The notes: a model not told the origin generated them from the letters alone. 22,561 bases of DNA from Methanomicrobia archaeon (GCA_011372835.1 DSAJ01000008.1:1-22561); one strand, 5' to 3'. Counted from the first letter of the stretch, positions 13,373 through 21,380 are shown. Made by a program: numbers and translations.

Positions 13373-13839
13373 CTGTTACGTCCTCCTTCATAGAGATTGT
13401 GGTCCTTCATGTACGTCTTCATGTACTCGATCGACCTGAACGCGCCACCAGTTGCCATGCGGTAGAGCTTGCGATACGAGGGTGTTGTGATCTCCTCGTC
13501 GCCATACATCCTCTTGAGCTCCCTGCGAAGAGGACGGATGGTGTTCATCCAGCGTTCCTTTCGCGAGTAGCGAGAGAACTTCGGACCCTTGAGCGTTCCG
13601 TGACCGCGGCGGCGTCCACGCTTGCGTTGGAGATGGTTCTTTCGTGCGCGATGGCGCGAGATGCCGTTCTCCTGCTTCTTCTTGATGACGCCGTTTGATA
13701 CGAGTCGTCGGATGTCCTGGCGTGTAATGGCCATGCTCACTTCCTCGGCCTTGTCCGGATCGATCCAGATGCGGCCAAGACCGCATCCGAGCACATCAGA
13801 CGCTATTCTCTTCTGTACCTTCAGATCCATCGTGCTCAC
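13369..13839 (-). CDS. rpl19e: Large ribosomal subunit protein eL19
   Basis: The protein is about 156 residues. DLKVQKRIASDVLGCGLGRIWIDPDKAEEVSMAITRQDIRRLVSNGVI and SRHRARKNHLQRKRGRRRGHGTLKG are hallmark segments. L19e is an extended helical protein bridging the subunits. The chosen start is GTG 13839, which overlaps the L32e stop (GTGA) and follows GGAGGGAGC. ATG 13830 is the alternative and would shorten the protein by three residues. Confidence 0.95.
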   Translation of the reverse strand: MSTMDLKVQKRIASDVLGCGLGRIWIDPDKAEEVSMAITRQDIRRLVSNGVIKKKQENGISRHRARKNHLQRKRGRRRGHGTLKGPKFSRYSRKERWMNTIRPLRRELKRMYGDEEITTPSYRKLYRMATGGAFRSIEYMKTYMKDHNLYEGGRNR

Positions 13840-14369
13840 GCTCCCTCCTCAAGTGGTACCTTGAGCTCATCGGCCCTGTCCCGTATCGACAGTTCTTCCT
13901 CTTCCCCGACCTTGGCCAGCTTGAACGTCGTGATCACGTCCTTGAGCGGCGCATATCGTTCCAGCGCCTCGACCGAATCGACATAGACGAACTTTACGCG
14001 GGGATTGACGACCCTGATGCCCCGCTCATGTGCCTTGGCCACGATGAGGACCTTCTTCTTGGTACCCACCGCGGAGGCTATGCGGGCCACAGTGCCCTCG
14101 GGCACCCTCTCCATCTCTGCCACGTTGGTGACATAGTGCTCAGGAGCACCGCTCGGATGGAAGTAACGGACCGCCTTCGGACCGCGGTAGCCGATGGAAA
14201 CGAGGGCTGGATTGCCCTTGAGCTTGCGTCGCATCTTCGACGAATGTCCGCGCGGCTTCCTCCATATCGGGTTGTTCTTGAATCGCTTCAACTTCCATGT
14301 TTCCTGTCGGTTGAACGCGGGGCGTTTCCTTGACGCCTGTTTGCGAAGTCTCAATAATCGTTCACTCAT
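13836..14369 (-). CDS. rpl32e: Large ribosomal subunit protein eL32
   Basis: I start it at ATG 14369 (177 residues, MSERLLRLRKQASRKRPAF), because AGGTGGTGA, the ribosome site, covers the upstream in-frame GTGs. RPAFNRQETWKLKRFKNNPIWRKPRGHSSKMRRKLKGNP is the conserved L32e block. After the usual core it carries an acidic C-terminal extension (GEEEELSIRDRADELKVPLEEGA). It is encoded between L6 and L19e, the archaeal spc order. Confidence 0.95.
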   Translation of the reverse strand: MSERLLRLRKQASRKRPAFNRQETWKLKRFKNNPIWRKPRGHSSKMRRKLKGNPALVSIGYRGPKAVRYFHPSGAPEHYVTNVAEMERVPEGTVARIASAVGTKKKVLIVAKAHERGIRVVNPRVKFVYVDSVEALERYAPLKDVITTFKLAKVGEEEELSIRDRADELKVPLEEGA

Positions 14370-14374
14370 CTGTC

Positions 14375-14926
14375 TCACCACCTCAGAGGTACGCCGTTGC
14401 GCTCAACAAGGTAGATGCCATCCTGGAACACGCGAGGATCACGCTTGATCACGCGCGTCGCGTGTTCGAGATTGGCAGTCGTTTGTCCAACGTGTTCCTT
14501 GTTGATGCCTTCGACCAGTATCTCGTCCCCTGAGATCTTCACCTTCGTATCGCCCACGATGCGGGCAATACGGGGATGTCGCTCCCCGAGGTAATTCTCT
14601 ATGACGACCTTGTCGCCCTCAGCCTTGATGTTGAGCGGAAAGTGTGCATAGACCACACGAAGCTTATACGTGTATCCGCCCTCGACACCATGTATCATGT
14701 TTCGGATATGGGAAAGCAATGTGTAGAGCGCTGCCTTGTCGGGCTTGCGGGGATATGCCACGGAAAGCACGATCGACCCATTCTTCGAATGAAGGGAAAT
14801 GGTAGGGTACTTGAACGTCCGCTCGAGCTTTCCTTTTGGACCCTCGAGGACGAGGGTGCGACCGGAAAGCGTCATCGTGACGTCCTCGGGCATCTCGATT
14901 TCCTCTTTTATCTCTTCTACCAACAT
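14375..14926 (-). CDS. rpl6: Large ribosomal subunit protein uL6
   Basis: The protein is 183 residues, with the two-repeat L6 fold. EEIEMPEDVTMTLSGRTLVLEGPKGKLER at the N-terminus and ENYLGERHPRIARIVGDTKVKISGDEILVEGINKEHVGQTTANLEHATR are diagnostic. L6 sits near the sarcin-ricin loop and the GTPase centre. GGTGAT lies five bases before ATG 14926, in the gap just after the S8 stop. Confidence 0.97.
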   Translation of the reverse strand: MLVEEIKEEIEMPEDVTMTLSGRTLVLEGPKGKLERTFKYPTISLHSKNGSIVLSVAYPRKPDKAALYTLLSHIRNMIHGVEGGYTYKLRVVYAHFPLNIKAEGDKVVIENYLGERHPRIARIVGDTKVKISGDEILVEGINKEHVGQTTANLEHATRVIKRDPRVFQDGIYLVERNGVPLRW

Positions 14927-14936
14927 TCGTCATCAC

Positions 14937-15323
14937 CTAATATACATACGCAAGCAATCGACCGCCGTGTCCTACTTGGGCTGCCTCCTCGTGGCTCATT
15001 ACGCCCTCGGGCGTCGAGACGACGAGGATGCCAAACCCACGTGCGGGCAGGTATCGTCGCTCAAACTTCTCATATCCATCCTTCTCAACCGCATACCGTG
15101 GTTTGATGACACCGCAACGGTTTACGTTACCGAGGAGCTCGATCTTGAACTGTCCCGCCTTTCCGTCATCGATGAACTCGAACGCTCCAACGAAGCTGTA
15201 CTTCTGGAGGATGCGCAAGACGTTCCCGATAAGCTTGGAGGCCGGGATGGTACACGAAGGTTTCCTCACTTTCTCATGATTTGCAATGTTTGATAATGCA
15301 TTGGCCAACGGATCATTTAACAT
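14937..15323 (-). CDS. rps8: Small ribosomal subunit protein uS8
   Basis: I start it at ATG 15323 (128 residues, MLNDPLANALSNIANHEK). GGTGAT lies four bases upstream, and the residues fit the family start xxDPLANALSxI. The open frame begins three codons earlier at a GTG inside the Shine-Dalgarno. The C-terminus (RYLPARGFGILVVSTPEGVMSHEEAAQ) matches archaeal S8, a central 16S binder in 30S assembly. Confidence 0.96.
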   Translation of the reverse strand: MLNDPLANALSNIANHEKVRKPSCTIPASKLIGNVLRILQKYSFVGAFEFIDDGKAGQFKIELLGNVNRCGVIKPRYAVEKDGYEKFERRYLPARGFGILVVSTPEGVMSHEEAAQVGHGGRLLAYVY

Positions 15324-15332
15324 CGGCATCAC

Positions 15333-15479
15333 CTAACTATATTTCTTAAAGCCGATCTTCGGCGCTATTTCCCTAAAACATCTGCGGCAAATCATGAGCC
15401 CGTACCGTCGAATGACAGGCCCATGACTTCCACATCGCCTGCACTTGCGGCTGCCCCTTCCGAATGAATCACTGCTCAT
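15333..15479 (-). CDS. rps14: Small ribosomal subunit protein uS14, zinc form
   Basis: This 48-residue gene is easy to miss. The translation starts MSSDSFGRGSRKCRRCGSHG and ends in GFKKYS. Four zinc ligands are present: Cys13-x2-Cys16 and Cys31-x2-Cys34. The length and pattern match the archaeal type Z S14, which sits in the 30S head. The ATG overlaps the L5 stop in an ATGA, and the TAG stop at 15333 precedes S8. The order L5-S14-S8 is conserved. Confidence 0.95.
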   Translation of the reverse strand: MSSDSFGRGSRKCRRCGSHGPVIRRYGLMICRRCFREIAPKIGFKKYS

Positions 15480-15979
15480 GCTATATCAACTCCATATTTC
15501 TCCTTGATGAAATCGATACCCTCTTGTTTAGAGAGACGCACACGAGACGTGAGCTTCTTCTTCTGGAGCTTCCTTCGCCCAACACGGTATCCAACACGTT
15601 CGAGCGTCACGCAGACGTCCATGCCGAAGATGCCTATCTTGGGTTCGTACCTGACCTTGGGCAGGTCGATGTGTTCCCTGATCCCAAAGGCGAAGTTTCC
15701 ATGGTCATCGAAGTTCGACGAGGGTATCCTGTTCTCGACCGCCTCGAACGCGCGTTTGAGGAAGTCATCTGCCTTCTCACCGCGAAGGGTGGTCATGACA
15801 GCGATTGGTTCTCCCTTGCGAATGCCAAAGTCCCTGTTGGTCTTCTTGGCAGCCCGCATGACGGTCTTCTGGCCAGCGAGTTCCTCGAGGAGATTGGCCG
15901 CTTTCTGCAGCATGTCGCCAGACTCGCCAATTCCCATATGGACCGTGACCTTGTGAATGCGCGGTTGTGTGATAGCCAT
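15476..15979 (-). CDS. rpl5: Large ribosomal subunit protein uL5
   Basis: The protein is 167 residues. HKVTVHMGIGESGDMLQKAANLLEELAGQKTVMRAAKKTNRDFGIRKGEPIAVMTTLRG is the archaeal L5 signature, and HIDLPKVRYEPKIGIFGMDVCV follows. L5 binds 5S rRNA with L18 and touches P-site tRNA. GGTGAG lies upstream of ATG 15979 and covers the end of S4e, three bases away. Confidence 0.97.
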   Translation of the reverse strand: MAITQPRIHKVTVHMGIGESGDMLQKAANLLEELAGQKTVMRAAKKTNRDFGIRKGEPIAVMTTLRGEKADDFLKRAFEAVENRIPSSNFDDHGNFAFGIREHIDLPKVRYEPKIGIFGMDVCVTLERVGYRVGRRKLQKKKLTSRVRLSKQEGIDFIKEKYGVDIA

Positions 15980-15981
15980 CC

Positions 15982-16707
15982 TTACTCACCTTCCGGTAGT
16001 GAAATCATTGGTTTTGAGCCCGTGCCGACCGCAATGACGTAGTCCTTGAGCGTCTGGAACGTCCCCTTGCTCGATTCCAACGTGACCGTGTCCGGATTCA
16101 TGCCGAAGTTCTGGATCTCCACGATCTTGCCGATATTAGAGACGTTACGGCCGGAAACGATGAGAACAACGCTCCCCTCTTCGAGGGGCACGGTATCGAC
16201 AATCTCGTTCTTGCCGAGGTCGAAGATGACACTCTCGTAGGTGTTGTACTTTCTGGTCGTGACGTAGTTATTCCCGTCGTGGAAGTTGAGCTGGTACTTT
16301 CCACCCTTCAGGGCGATGATATTGCTTATCTTGTACAGCTTTTTGTCCTTCTCGTCAGCACTGATCGGATGGAGCGTGAGCGAACCCTTGTAATCGGGCA
16401 CCACACGGTAGTATTCCTCAGTGCGGGGTATCTCGATTATGTCCATGACGCCAACGGGAAAGCGATAGTCCTTATGCGCCTTACCATTGACGAGGACGAG
16501 ACCCTCATTGAGTATCTTTTTCACCTCGCGCACGTTGCGGGCATAACCCAGATAGTCGCGGAGGATGAACGTTATAGGAATGGATAATTCCGAAGAGTGG
16601 GGACCCGCCATGTTGCGTATCGTCCACACGTTCTCTTTCCTGTGTATTTTCCATTGCCGAGGTGCGAATGACCTTTTCAAACTCTTACCGTCTCCTTTTC
16701 TTCCCAC
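15982..16707 (-). CDS. rps4e: Small ribosomal subunit protein eS4
   Basis: The protein is 241 residues, starting at GTG 16707 after GGTGAGCAC. KSLKRSFAPRQWKIHRKENVW opens the protein. An S4-type RNA-binding domain lies at about 43-105 (LRDYLGYARNVREVKKILNEGLVLVNGKAHKDYRFPVGVMDII). A KOW motif lies near 185-200 (VVLIVSGRNVSNIGKIV). The C-terminus (DYVIAVGTGSKPMISLPEGE) is typical. The position L24-S4e-L5 is the archaeal order. Confidence 0.96.
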   Translation of the reverse strand: MGRKGDGKSLKRSFAPRQWKIHRKENVWTIRNMAGPHSSELSIPITFILRDYLGYARNVREVKKILNEGLVLVNGKAHKDYRFPVGVMDIIEIPRTEEYYRVVPDYKGSLTLHPISADEKDKKLYKISNIIALKGGKYQLNFHDGNNYVTTRKYNTYESVIFDLGKNEIVDTVPLEEGSVVLIVSGRNVSNIGKIVEIQNFGMNPDTVTLESSKGTFQTLKDYVIAVGTGSKPMISLPEGE

Positions 16708-16711
16708 GTGC

Positions 16712-17071
16712 TCACCATCCCTTCTTCTCTATACTCTTCTTTCTCATTTCATCAGTAGTTCCCAACTGTGTGATCTCAACGTTGGATGGGTGAATCGAAT
16801 AGGAACGTTCGGTTCCGTCGGTCTTCTCGATTGTCGCGCCTTCGACATTGATCTTCGTGGCCTTCCGGTCAATGTGCGTGATCTCTCCTTCATGGCCAAC
16901 ATAGTCGCCCCTCATGATGCGTACCTTGTCGCCCTTGCGAACAGGCATCGAGTGGGCCCCGTACTGGCCTCGAAGCTCGCTGTTAAGCGGTGCTTGAAGC
17001 ACCTTGTGTCTTCGATGCTGTGGCATCTTGTACAACTTCTTTCTCTGTTTCCTGGGTGAGCGTGTAACCAT
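16712..17071 (-). CDS. rpl24: Large ribosomal subunit protein uL24
   Basis: The protein is 119 residues. SPRKQRKKLYKMPQHRRHKVLQAPLNSELRGQYG is the archaeal/eukaryal N-terminal signature. The KOW motif follows at about 43-70 (VRKGDKVRIMRGDYVGHEGEITHIDRK). L24 initiates 50S assembly and lies near the exit tunnel. GGTGAT lies three bases before ATG 17071, just after the L14 stop. Confidence 0.97.
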   Translation of the reverse strand: MVTRSPRKQRKKLYKMPQHRRHKVLQAPLNSELRGQYGAHSMPVRKGDKVRIMRGDYVGHEGEITHIDRKATKINVEGATIEKTDGTERSYSIHPSNVEITQLGTTDEMRKKSIEKKGW

Positions 17072-17081
17072 AATATCACCT

Positions 17082-17504
17082 TCACACGATTATGCTGGAA
17101 ATGCCAGATATCTTGAGCCAGCGCTCCACCGACTCCTTAGCGACAGGTCCGCGTGCCTCCGATCCCTTGGGCACCCCATCTAGGCCCGTGATGACGGCTG
17201 CGTTGTCCTCGAACTTCACACGTGTGCCATCGAGGCGCATGTACTCCTTCTTCTGTCGTACGATAACGGCGTTGACCACGGTCTTCCTGATATTTGGGCG
17301 CCCCTTCTTCACTGAGGCAAACACCATGTCGCCTATTCCCGCCTTGGGGTAACGACGCTTCTTGCCCTTGTAACCAAGGACCGCGATGATCTCGAGCTCC
17401 TTGGCGCCGGTATTGTCTGCGCATATTAGGCGTGATCCCGTCGTGAGCGCCCTTCCGGGACGCACGGGGGACCTTCCCCTCGTCGCTCCTGCACCCTTTG
17501 CCAT
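17082..17504 (-). CDS. rpl14: Large ribosomal subunit protein uL14
   Basis: The protein is 140 residues. TTGSRLICADNTGAKELEIIAVLGYKGKKRRYPKAGIGDMVFASVKKG is the conserved L14 block, and RLDGTRVKFEDNAAVITGLDGVPKGSEARGPVAKE follows. It faces the subunit interface. The Shine-Dalgarno GGTGAT overlaps the S17 stop, and ATG 17504 follows one base after that stop. Confidence 0.97.
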   Translation of the reverse strand: MAKGAGATRGRSPVRPGRALTTGSRLICADNTGAKELEIIAVLGYKGKKRRYPKAGIGDMVFASVKKGRPNIRKTVVNAVIVRQKKEYMRLDGTRVKFEDNAAVITGLDGVPKGSEARGPVAKESVERWLKISGISSIIV

Positions 17505-17505
17505 A

Positions 17506-17817
17506 TCATATCACCTCGACGATAACATAGCTCTTGGTCTTGGAGAGGGGCCTGCACTCAGCTACGCGTACCCGATCTCCTGCCTTTGCGTCGATGCACG
17601 GAGGGTTATGAGCGGTAAGGCGCGATGTCCTCTTCTCGTACCGTTCATACTTATCGACGAACTTCATGTGCTCTCGCTTGACAACGACCGATTTTCTCAT
17701 CTTGTCGCTTACTACCTCCGCATCGAATACCCTCCCGTGCACTGACAAGGAGCCGTGAAACGGACAGTTCTTGTCGTCGCACGTGGTGGATAGTTCTTTG
17801 ACATTAAGTCCGATCAT
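17506..17817 (-). CDS. rps17: Small ribosomal subunit protein uS17
   Basis: The protein is 103 residues. CDDKNCPFHGSLSVHGRVFDAEVVSDKMRKSVVVKREHMKFVDKYERYEKRTSRLTAHNPPC is typical of archaeal S17, an OB-fold 16S binder. GGAGATAATAAT precedes ATG 17817, a Shine-Dalgarno with an A/T-rich spacer. It follows Rpp29 by four bases. Confidence 0.97.
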   Translation of the reverse strand: MIGLNVKELSTTCDDKNCPFHGSLSVHGRVFDAEVVSDKMRKSVVVKREHMKFVDKYERYEKRTSRLTAHNPPCIDAKAGDRVRVAECRPLSKTKSYVIVEVI

Positions 17818-17821
17818 ATTA

Positions 17822-18076
17822 TTATCTCCTTTTAAGTTTTATACGATTCTTGATTCTGTTCTCAGACCTTCCTAGTATCGTCATGCCATCAACATGGACT
17901 CCATCTATTTCCAAGATAACGTTCTTCTTTATTATGCGCCGTATGGTTCCGTTCTCATCTTCAATGTCCAGCATATGTGCAGTTTCATCGACGATCGTTC
18001 CCTTGATTCCAACATCGGAAGGATTGCTGCTGCCTATCACCTTAGCGTCGCTTCCTACCAGCACTTCGCGATTCAT
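17822..18076 (-). CDS. rnp1: RNase P protein component 1 (Rpp29/POP4)
   Basis: I chose ATG 18076 (84 residues, MNREVLVGSDAKVIGSSNPSDVG). Starts at 18082 and 18112 are also in frame. The Sm-like core GIKGTIVDETAHMLDIEDENGTIRRIIKKNVILEIDG is the family signature, followed by a basic end (RIKNRIKLKRR). Rpp29 pairs with Rpp21 and stabilises the RNase P RNA that cuts tRNA 5' leaders. That fits an operon carrying embedded tRNAs. It overlaps the aIF1 end by 35 bases. Confidence 0.92.
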   Translation of the reverse strand: MNREVLVGSDAKVIGSSNPSDVGIKGTIVDETAHMLDIEDENGTIRRIIKKNVILEIDGVHVDGMTILGRSENRIKNRIKLKRR

Positions 18077-18377
18077 CGACATCGACCATCTCTGGTGAAT
18101 ACCCCATCTCAACGAGGATGGACTTCACCCGTTTTGCGTGATTCCCCTGCAGTTCGATCTTGTTGTCCTTCATGGTCCCGCCGCATGCGCAACGAGCCTT
18201 GAGGTCCTTGCCAAGTTCCTTGACATCGATGTCCTTATCGAATCCCTCGACAATCGTCATGAGCTTTCCAAACCGGCGACGTACCGTCGTTATTCGTATC
18301 TGCTGATCCTCGATTGCGATCTCTTCACAAACGCATAACTCCTTTGGAAGTCCACATTTTGGGCATACTTCAGCCAT
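18042..18377 (-). CDS. Translation initiation factor aIF1 (SUI1)
   Basis: I start it at ATG 18377 (111 residues, MAEVCPKCGLPKELCVCEE), because everything upstream in the open frame is a shadow of L29. An N-terminal zinc-type cluster (Cys5, Cys8, Cys15, Cys17) is usual for archaeal aIF1. The SUI1 fold follows: RRRFGKLMTIVEGFDKDIDVKELGKDLKARCACGGTMKDNKIELQGNH. aIF1 monitors start-codon pairing on the 30S subunit. It lies between L29 and Rpp29, the euryarchaeal order. Confidence 0.95.
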   Translation of the reverse strand: MAEVCPKCGLPKELCVCEEIAIEDQQIRITTVRRRFGKLMTIVEGFDKDIDVKELGKDLKARCACGGTMKDNKIELQGNHAKRVKSILVEMGYSPEMVDVDESRSAGRKRR

Positions 18378-18384
18378 TCTCCAC

Positions 18385-18597
18385 TCAACTCTCCTTATCT
18401 TTTTTGACTTGGTTGAGGATAGTATTAATCCTGGCGATGGTCCGCTTGAGCTCACGAATCCGTCCAGGATTCTCAGGCGCAGACCCTGTAGCAAGGAGCG
18501 CACGCTCTCGTGCCAGCTCGAAGAGTAGTTCATTTCGCTTGTTAACCATCTCTTCCTCGCTGAGCTCGCGTATGTCATCGCTTCTGAGTATTGCCAT
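18385..18597 (-). CDS. rpl29: Large ribosomal subunit protein uL29
   Basis: This is a 70-residue two-helix protein. ILRSDDIRELSEEEMVNKRNELLFELARERALLATGSAPENPGRIRELKRTIARINTIL is typical. L29 lies at the tunnel exit, where the signal recognition particle docks. The ATG overlaps the S3 stop by one base (TAATG), so translation is coupled. Confidence 0.97.
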   Translation of the reverse strand: MAILRSDDIRELSEEEMVNKRNELLFELARERALLATGSAPENPGRIRELKRTIARINTILNQVKKDKES

Positions 18598-19529
18598 TAT
18601 GAACCCTCCTCATTCTGCTTTTCTGGCTCCTCTGCTGGTGCTTCCTTTGGCTCCTCAGGTTCTGGTGCCTTTTCAGCTTTGGAAGGGGCCTTCTTTGCTT
18701 TCTTTTTTGCTGGAGCCTTAGCCTTTTTCTTTTCTGGCTCCTCTGCTGGTGCTTCCTTTGGCTCCTCGGGTTCTGGTGCCTTTTCAGCTTCAGGGAGAGG
18801 TACCTCTTCCTCAGTCCCAGATGTTTCCTCGGGTGCCTGTTCAGCCTGGGGGAGTGGCTCCTCCGTCTCTTCTTCGGTCATCTCCACCTCAGCCTCCTCA
18901 GGAGGGACTTCCTCCTCGCGGGGCACGGATATATCGATGTCCTTGATCGTTACCTCGTCAGGAAGTGATATTTCTTCAGGCATGATCTTCACGCGTACGC
19001 CTATCGTACCGAGTTTCCTGTTTGCAGTCGCATAGCCAGTCGATACGTTCTCTAACGCGGGATTGCCTGATTTCTTGATGTATCCCTGATAAAAACGGAC
19101 CGAACGTGAACGCTCGCCCGTAATCTTACCAGAGATGAGTATCTCGACGCCCTTTGCTCCGGAGTTCATGATCTTTCGCAAGAGGAAGTACGCGGCCCTC
19201 CTGAAGTGAAGGCCCTTTTCCAGGTCTGATGCGAGGAGATTGGCCATGACGTTGGCGTTGAACTCCGGATTGGGTAAGTTCTCCACCTCTATCTGCGGCT
19301 TTTCAAGATGGAACTCCTGCTCAAGGTCTGTCGTGAGCTTTCGGATCGAGCGTCCCTTGCGGCCTATCACGGCCCCCGGCGTCTCGACACGAACGATGAT
19401 GCGGGTGCCAAGCGGACTTCGCTTGATGTCCACACCGCCATACCCTGCTCGCTCCAAAGTCTTTGCCAGGTATTCGTCGATGCTGGCGTTCTTGATGTTC
19501 TCTTCGATGAATCGTCTCTCTATAGCCAT
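18597..19529 (-). CDS. rps3: Small ribosomal subunit protein uS3 with long acidic/lysine-rich tail
   Basis: I start it at ATG 19529 (310 residues, MAIERRFIEENIKN), overlapping the L22 stop (TAATG). The KH domain carries VIGRKGRSIRKL (54-65), and the core ends near residue 203 (KDIDISVP). Residues 204-310 form a low-complexity tail: acidic and Pro-rich first, then a Lys/Ala block (268-284), then a second copy of the motif EKAPEPEEPKEAPAEEPEK. S3 forms the mRNA entry with S4 and S5. Archaeal S3 is usually about 210-240 residues, so this tail is a clear extension. A tail-specific role is unknown. Confidence 0.95.
   Translation of the reverse strand: MAIERRFIEENIKNASIDEYLAKTLERAGYGGVDIKRSPLGTRIIVRVETPGAVIGRKGRSIRKLTTDLEQEFHLEKPQIEVENLPNPEFNANVMANLLASDLEKGLHFRRAAYFLLRKIMNSGAKGVEILISGKITGERSRSVRFYQGYIKKSGNPALENVSTGYATANRKLGTIGVRVKIMPEEISLPDEVTIKDIDISVPREEEVPPEEAEVEMTEEETEEPLPQAEQAPEETSGTEEEVPLPEAEKAPEPEEPKEAPAEEPEKKKAKAPAKKKAKKAPSKAEKAPEPEEPKEAPAEEPEKQNEEGS
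18618..18790 (-). repeat. 62-base direct repeat in the S3 tail
   Basis: Bases 18618-18679 and 18729-18790 are the same except for one position, and the copies are 111 bases (37 codons) apart. Both are in the same reading frame and encode the same residues of the tail. The near-identity of the DNA, not just the protein, points to a recent duplication or to gene conversion between copies. Confidence 0.9.
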
Positions 19530-19987
19530 TACCTCTCCTCCACAATCATCTCGATGTTGGTCAGCTCCTGATTGAACGGCGTTCCACGTCCGTAGGCTCG
19601 TGGGAGGAATCCGGGGATCTCTCGGCTCTTGTACGAGGAGGCGTGGATGATGCGGAGCTTGTCCGCCTCGAGCCCCTTGTACTCGGCGTTGGCCTGAAGC
19701 TGATGAAGCAACTTCAAGTATTCCTTGCTCGCCTTTACGGGGTATCGTCCAGCATCCCAACCGACCAACCCCCTCTTGTGCCCGACCTTCTTGTTATACT
19801 TGCGGAATGGCACCGCCCGCTTCTTAGCGATGACGTCCTCAAGGTACTGTCTGGCAGTGTCGAGTTTTTTCCCTTTGAGCTCTCGAGCCAGCTCAACAGC
19901 ATGTTTCGGTGAGATCCTAAGGTCCTTTCCGTACACCTTCGCGGTGCGCGTCTCGTCAAGGTCCTTCGTGTATGAGTATGCAGCCAT
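19529..19987 (-). CDS. rpl22: Large ribosomal subunit protein uL22
   Basis: I start it at ATG 19987 (152 residues, MAAYSYTKDLDETRTAKVYG), with GGAG nine bases upstream. An in-frame ATG three codons earlier sits too close to that site. ISPKHAVELARELKGKKLDTARQYLEDVIAKKRAVPFRKYNKKVGHKRG and GWDAGRYPVKASKEYLKLL are archaeal L22 signatures. L22 lines the peptide tunnel. Confidence 0.96.
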   Translation of the reverse strand: MAAYSYTKDLDETRTAKVYGKDLRISPKHAVELARELKGKKLDTARQYLEDVIAKKRAVPFRKYNKKVGHKRGLVGWDAGRYPVKASKEYLKLLHQLQANAEYKGLEADKLRIIHASSYKSREIPGFLPRAYGRGTPFNQELTNIEMIVEER

Positions 19988-20000
19988 TGATATCATCTCC

Positions 20001-20408
20001 TCACTTCAGCGGCACGTACATCGACGACTTGGTCGCTCCGACACCCGGTGAACTGTGGCGCACCCTGCCTCGTGACAAGGCGAACTCGCCAAAGTAGTGA
20101 CCGACCATCTCAGGGACAATCTCAACGAGTTTGAACTCCTTCCCGTTGTGTATGCCTATGGTAAGGCCGACCATCTCGGGAAGAACAATCATGTCCCTGC
20201 AGTGCGTCCTGATGACTACACGCTTTTCTTCATTCATTGCCTCCTTGGCTTTCCTCAGTCGAAGGAGGAGCTTCTTCTGCTTCTCAGAGAATCCCTTGCG
20301 TAAAGACCTGCGCTGCCGTGAAGGGATGAGAGAGATGAAGTCCTGCATTGGTAACTTCTGCAATTCTTCCAGCTCGTATCCCTTGTAAACAAACTTCTTT
20401 CTCGCCAT
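20001..20408 (-). CDS. rps19: Small ribosomal subunit protein uS19
   Basis: The protein is 135 residues. VYKGYELEELQKLPMQDFISLIPSRQRRSLRKGF is the archaeal N-terminus. RTHCRDMIVLPEMVGLTIGIHNGKEFKLVEIVPEMVGHYFGEFALSRGRVRHSSPGVGATKSS is the highly conserved core. It sits in the 30S head next to S13. ATG 20408 directly abuts the L2 stop (TAAATG). Confidence 0.97.
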   Translation of the reverse strand: MARKKFVYKGYELEELQKLPMQDFISLIPSRQRRSLRKGFSEKQKKLLLRLRKAKEAMNEEKRVVIRTHCRDMIVLPEMVGLTIGIHNGKEFKLVEIVPEMVGHYFGEFALSRGRVRHSSPGVGATKSSMYVPLK

Positions 20409-21119
20409 TTACCTTCTCCTCCCAGTTCGCTTCGCTGCAATCTGTCCTACCTTCCTTCCTGGCGGGGTCGAACGTGACACGGTCGTTGGACGACCGGCAT
20501 GGTCGTGGCCTCCGCCACCGAATGGGTGGTCGACAACGTTCATTGCCGTCGCGGAAACGCGAGGATATATGATTGGTCTGCCTTTGAGCTGGTGGTACTT
20601 CTTACCTGCCTTCAAGAACGGCTTCTCGTGACGCCCGCCACCTGCAACGACCCCGACCGTGGCCTTACACGATCCGTTGAACGTCTTCATGACTTTCGAG
20701 GGGAGCTGCACGACCGTCTTCTTCACATCGTGCGAGACGATGGTGGCAAACGTGCCTGCCGAACGTACCATCTTTCCGCCGTCTCCAGGCGCGTTCTCTA
20801 TATTATATATGAACGTACCTTCGGGGATCTCGGCGAGTGGCAAGACATTTCCTACCTGCAGCAAGCCCTTCTCCCCAATGTGTATCACGTCGCCGACCTT
20901 GATGCCCTCGGGTGCGAGGAGGAGGTCATCCTTTCCATTTTCATAGCGCACCTTCATGATGGGCGAGGTACGGGAGCTGTCATGCCTGACATCGAGCACG
21001 GTAGCGCTCATGCCTTCAGAGCCGTGGGTGTAGCGGATGCGGGTCTTGTACTTCTTTGAGTTTGCACGGTACTTCGTGCTCGCTCTGCCCCTCTTCTGTG
21101 ACCTTATTCTATGTCCCAT
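20409..21119 (-). CDS. rpl2: Large ribosomal subunit protein uL2
   Basis: The protein is 236 residues. It opens MGHRIRSQKRGRAS. ENAPGDGGKMVRSAGTFATIVSHD lies at 109-131. HPFGGGGHDHAGRPTTVSR contains His205, the residue equivalent to the bacterial His229 near the peptidyl transferase centre. The ATG abuts the L23 stop. The end, QIAAKRTGRRR, is typical. Confidence 0.97.
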   Translation of the reverse strand: MGHRIRSQKRGRASTKYRANSKKYKTRIRYTHGSEGMSATVLDVRHDSSRTSPIMKVRYENGKDDLLLAPEGIKVGDVIHIGEKGLLQVGNVLPLAEIPEGTFIYNIENAPGDGGKMVRSAGTFATIVSHDVKKTVVQLPSKVMKTFNGSCKATVGVVAGGGRHEKPFLKAGKKYHQLKGRPIIYPRVSATAMNVVDHPFGGGGHDHAGRPTTVSRSTPPGRKVGQIAAKRTGRRR

Positions 21120-21380
21120 TTAGAATACCCCCATCTTCGTTGCTACCTCGTCGGCAAGATACTCTTCCCTGAGTCGTACGAATGCTCGCTTCTTTCCGTC
21201 AGGTTGTATCATGACGGATATCTTCTCGATCTCTACCTCGTAGAGGTTCTCGATCGCTTCCTTGATCTCCTCTTTGTTGGCACGTCGTGAAACGATGAAG
21301 ACAAGCTTGTTCTCGCGCTCCATCATCCCAACGGTCTTTTCAGAGATAAGGGGATAGTAAACGATATTGTAGGGATCCAT
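21120..21380 (-). CDS. rpl23: Large ribosomal subunit protein uL23
   Basis: The protein is 86 residues. NIVYYPLISEKTVGMMERENKLVFIVSRRANKEEIKEAIENLYEVEIEKISVMIQPDGKKRAFVRL is the complete family. L23 sits at the tunnel exit and docks SRP and the translocon. GGAGG lies seven bases before ATG 21380, within the L4 end. Confidence 0.97.
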   Translation of the reverse strand: MDPYNIVYYPLISEKTVGMMERENKLVFIVSRRANKEEIKEAIENLYEVEIEKISVMIQPDGKKRAFVRLREEYLADEVATKMGVF

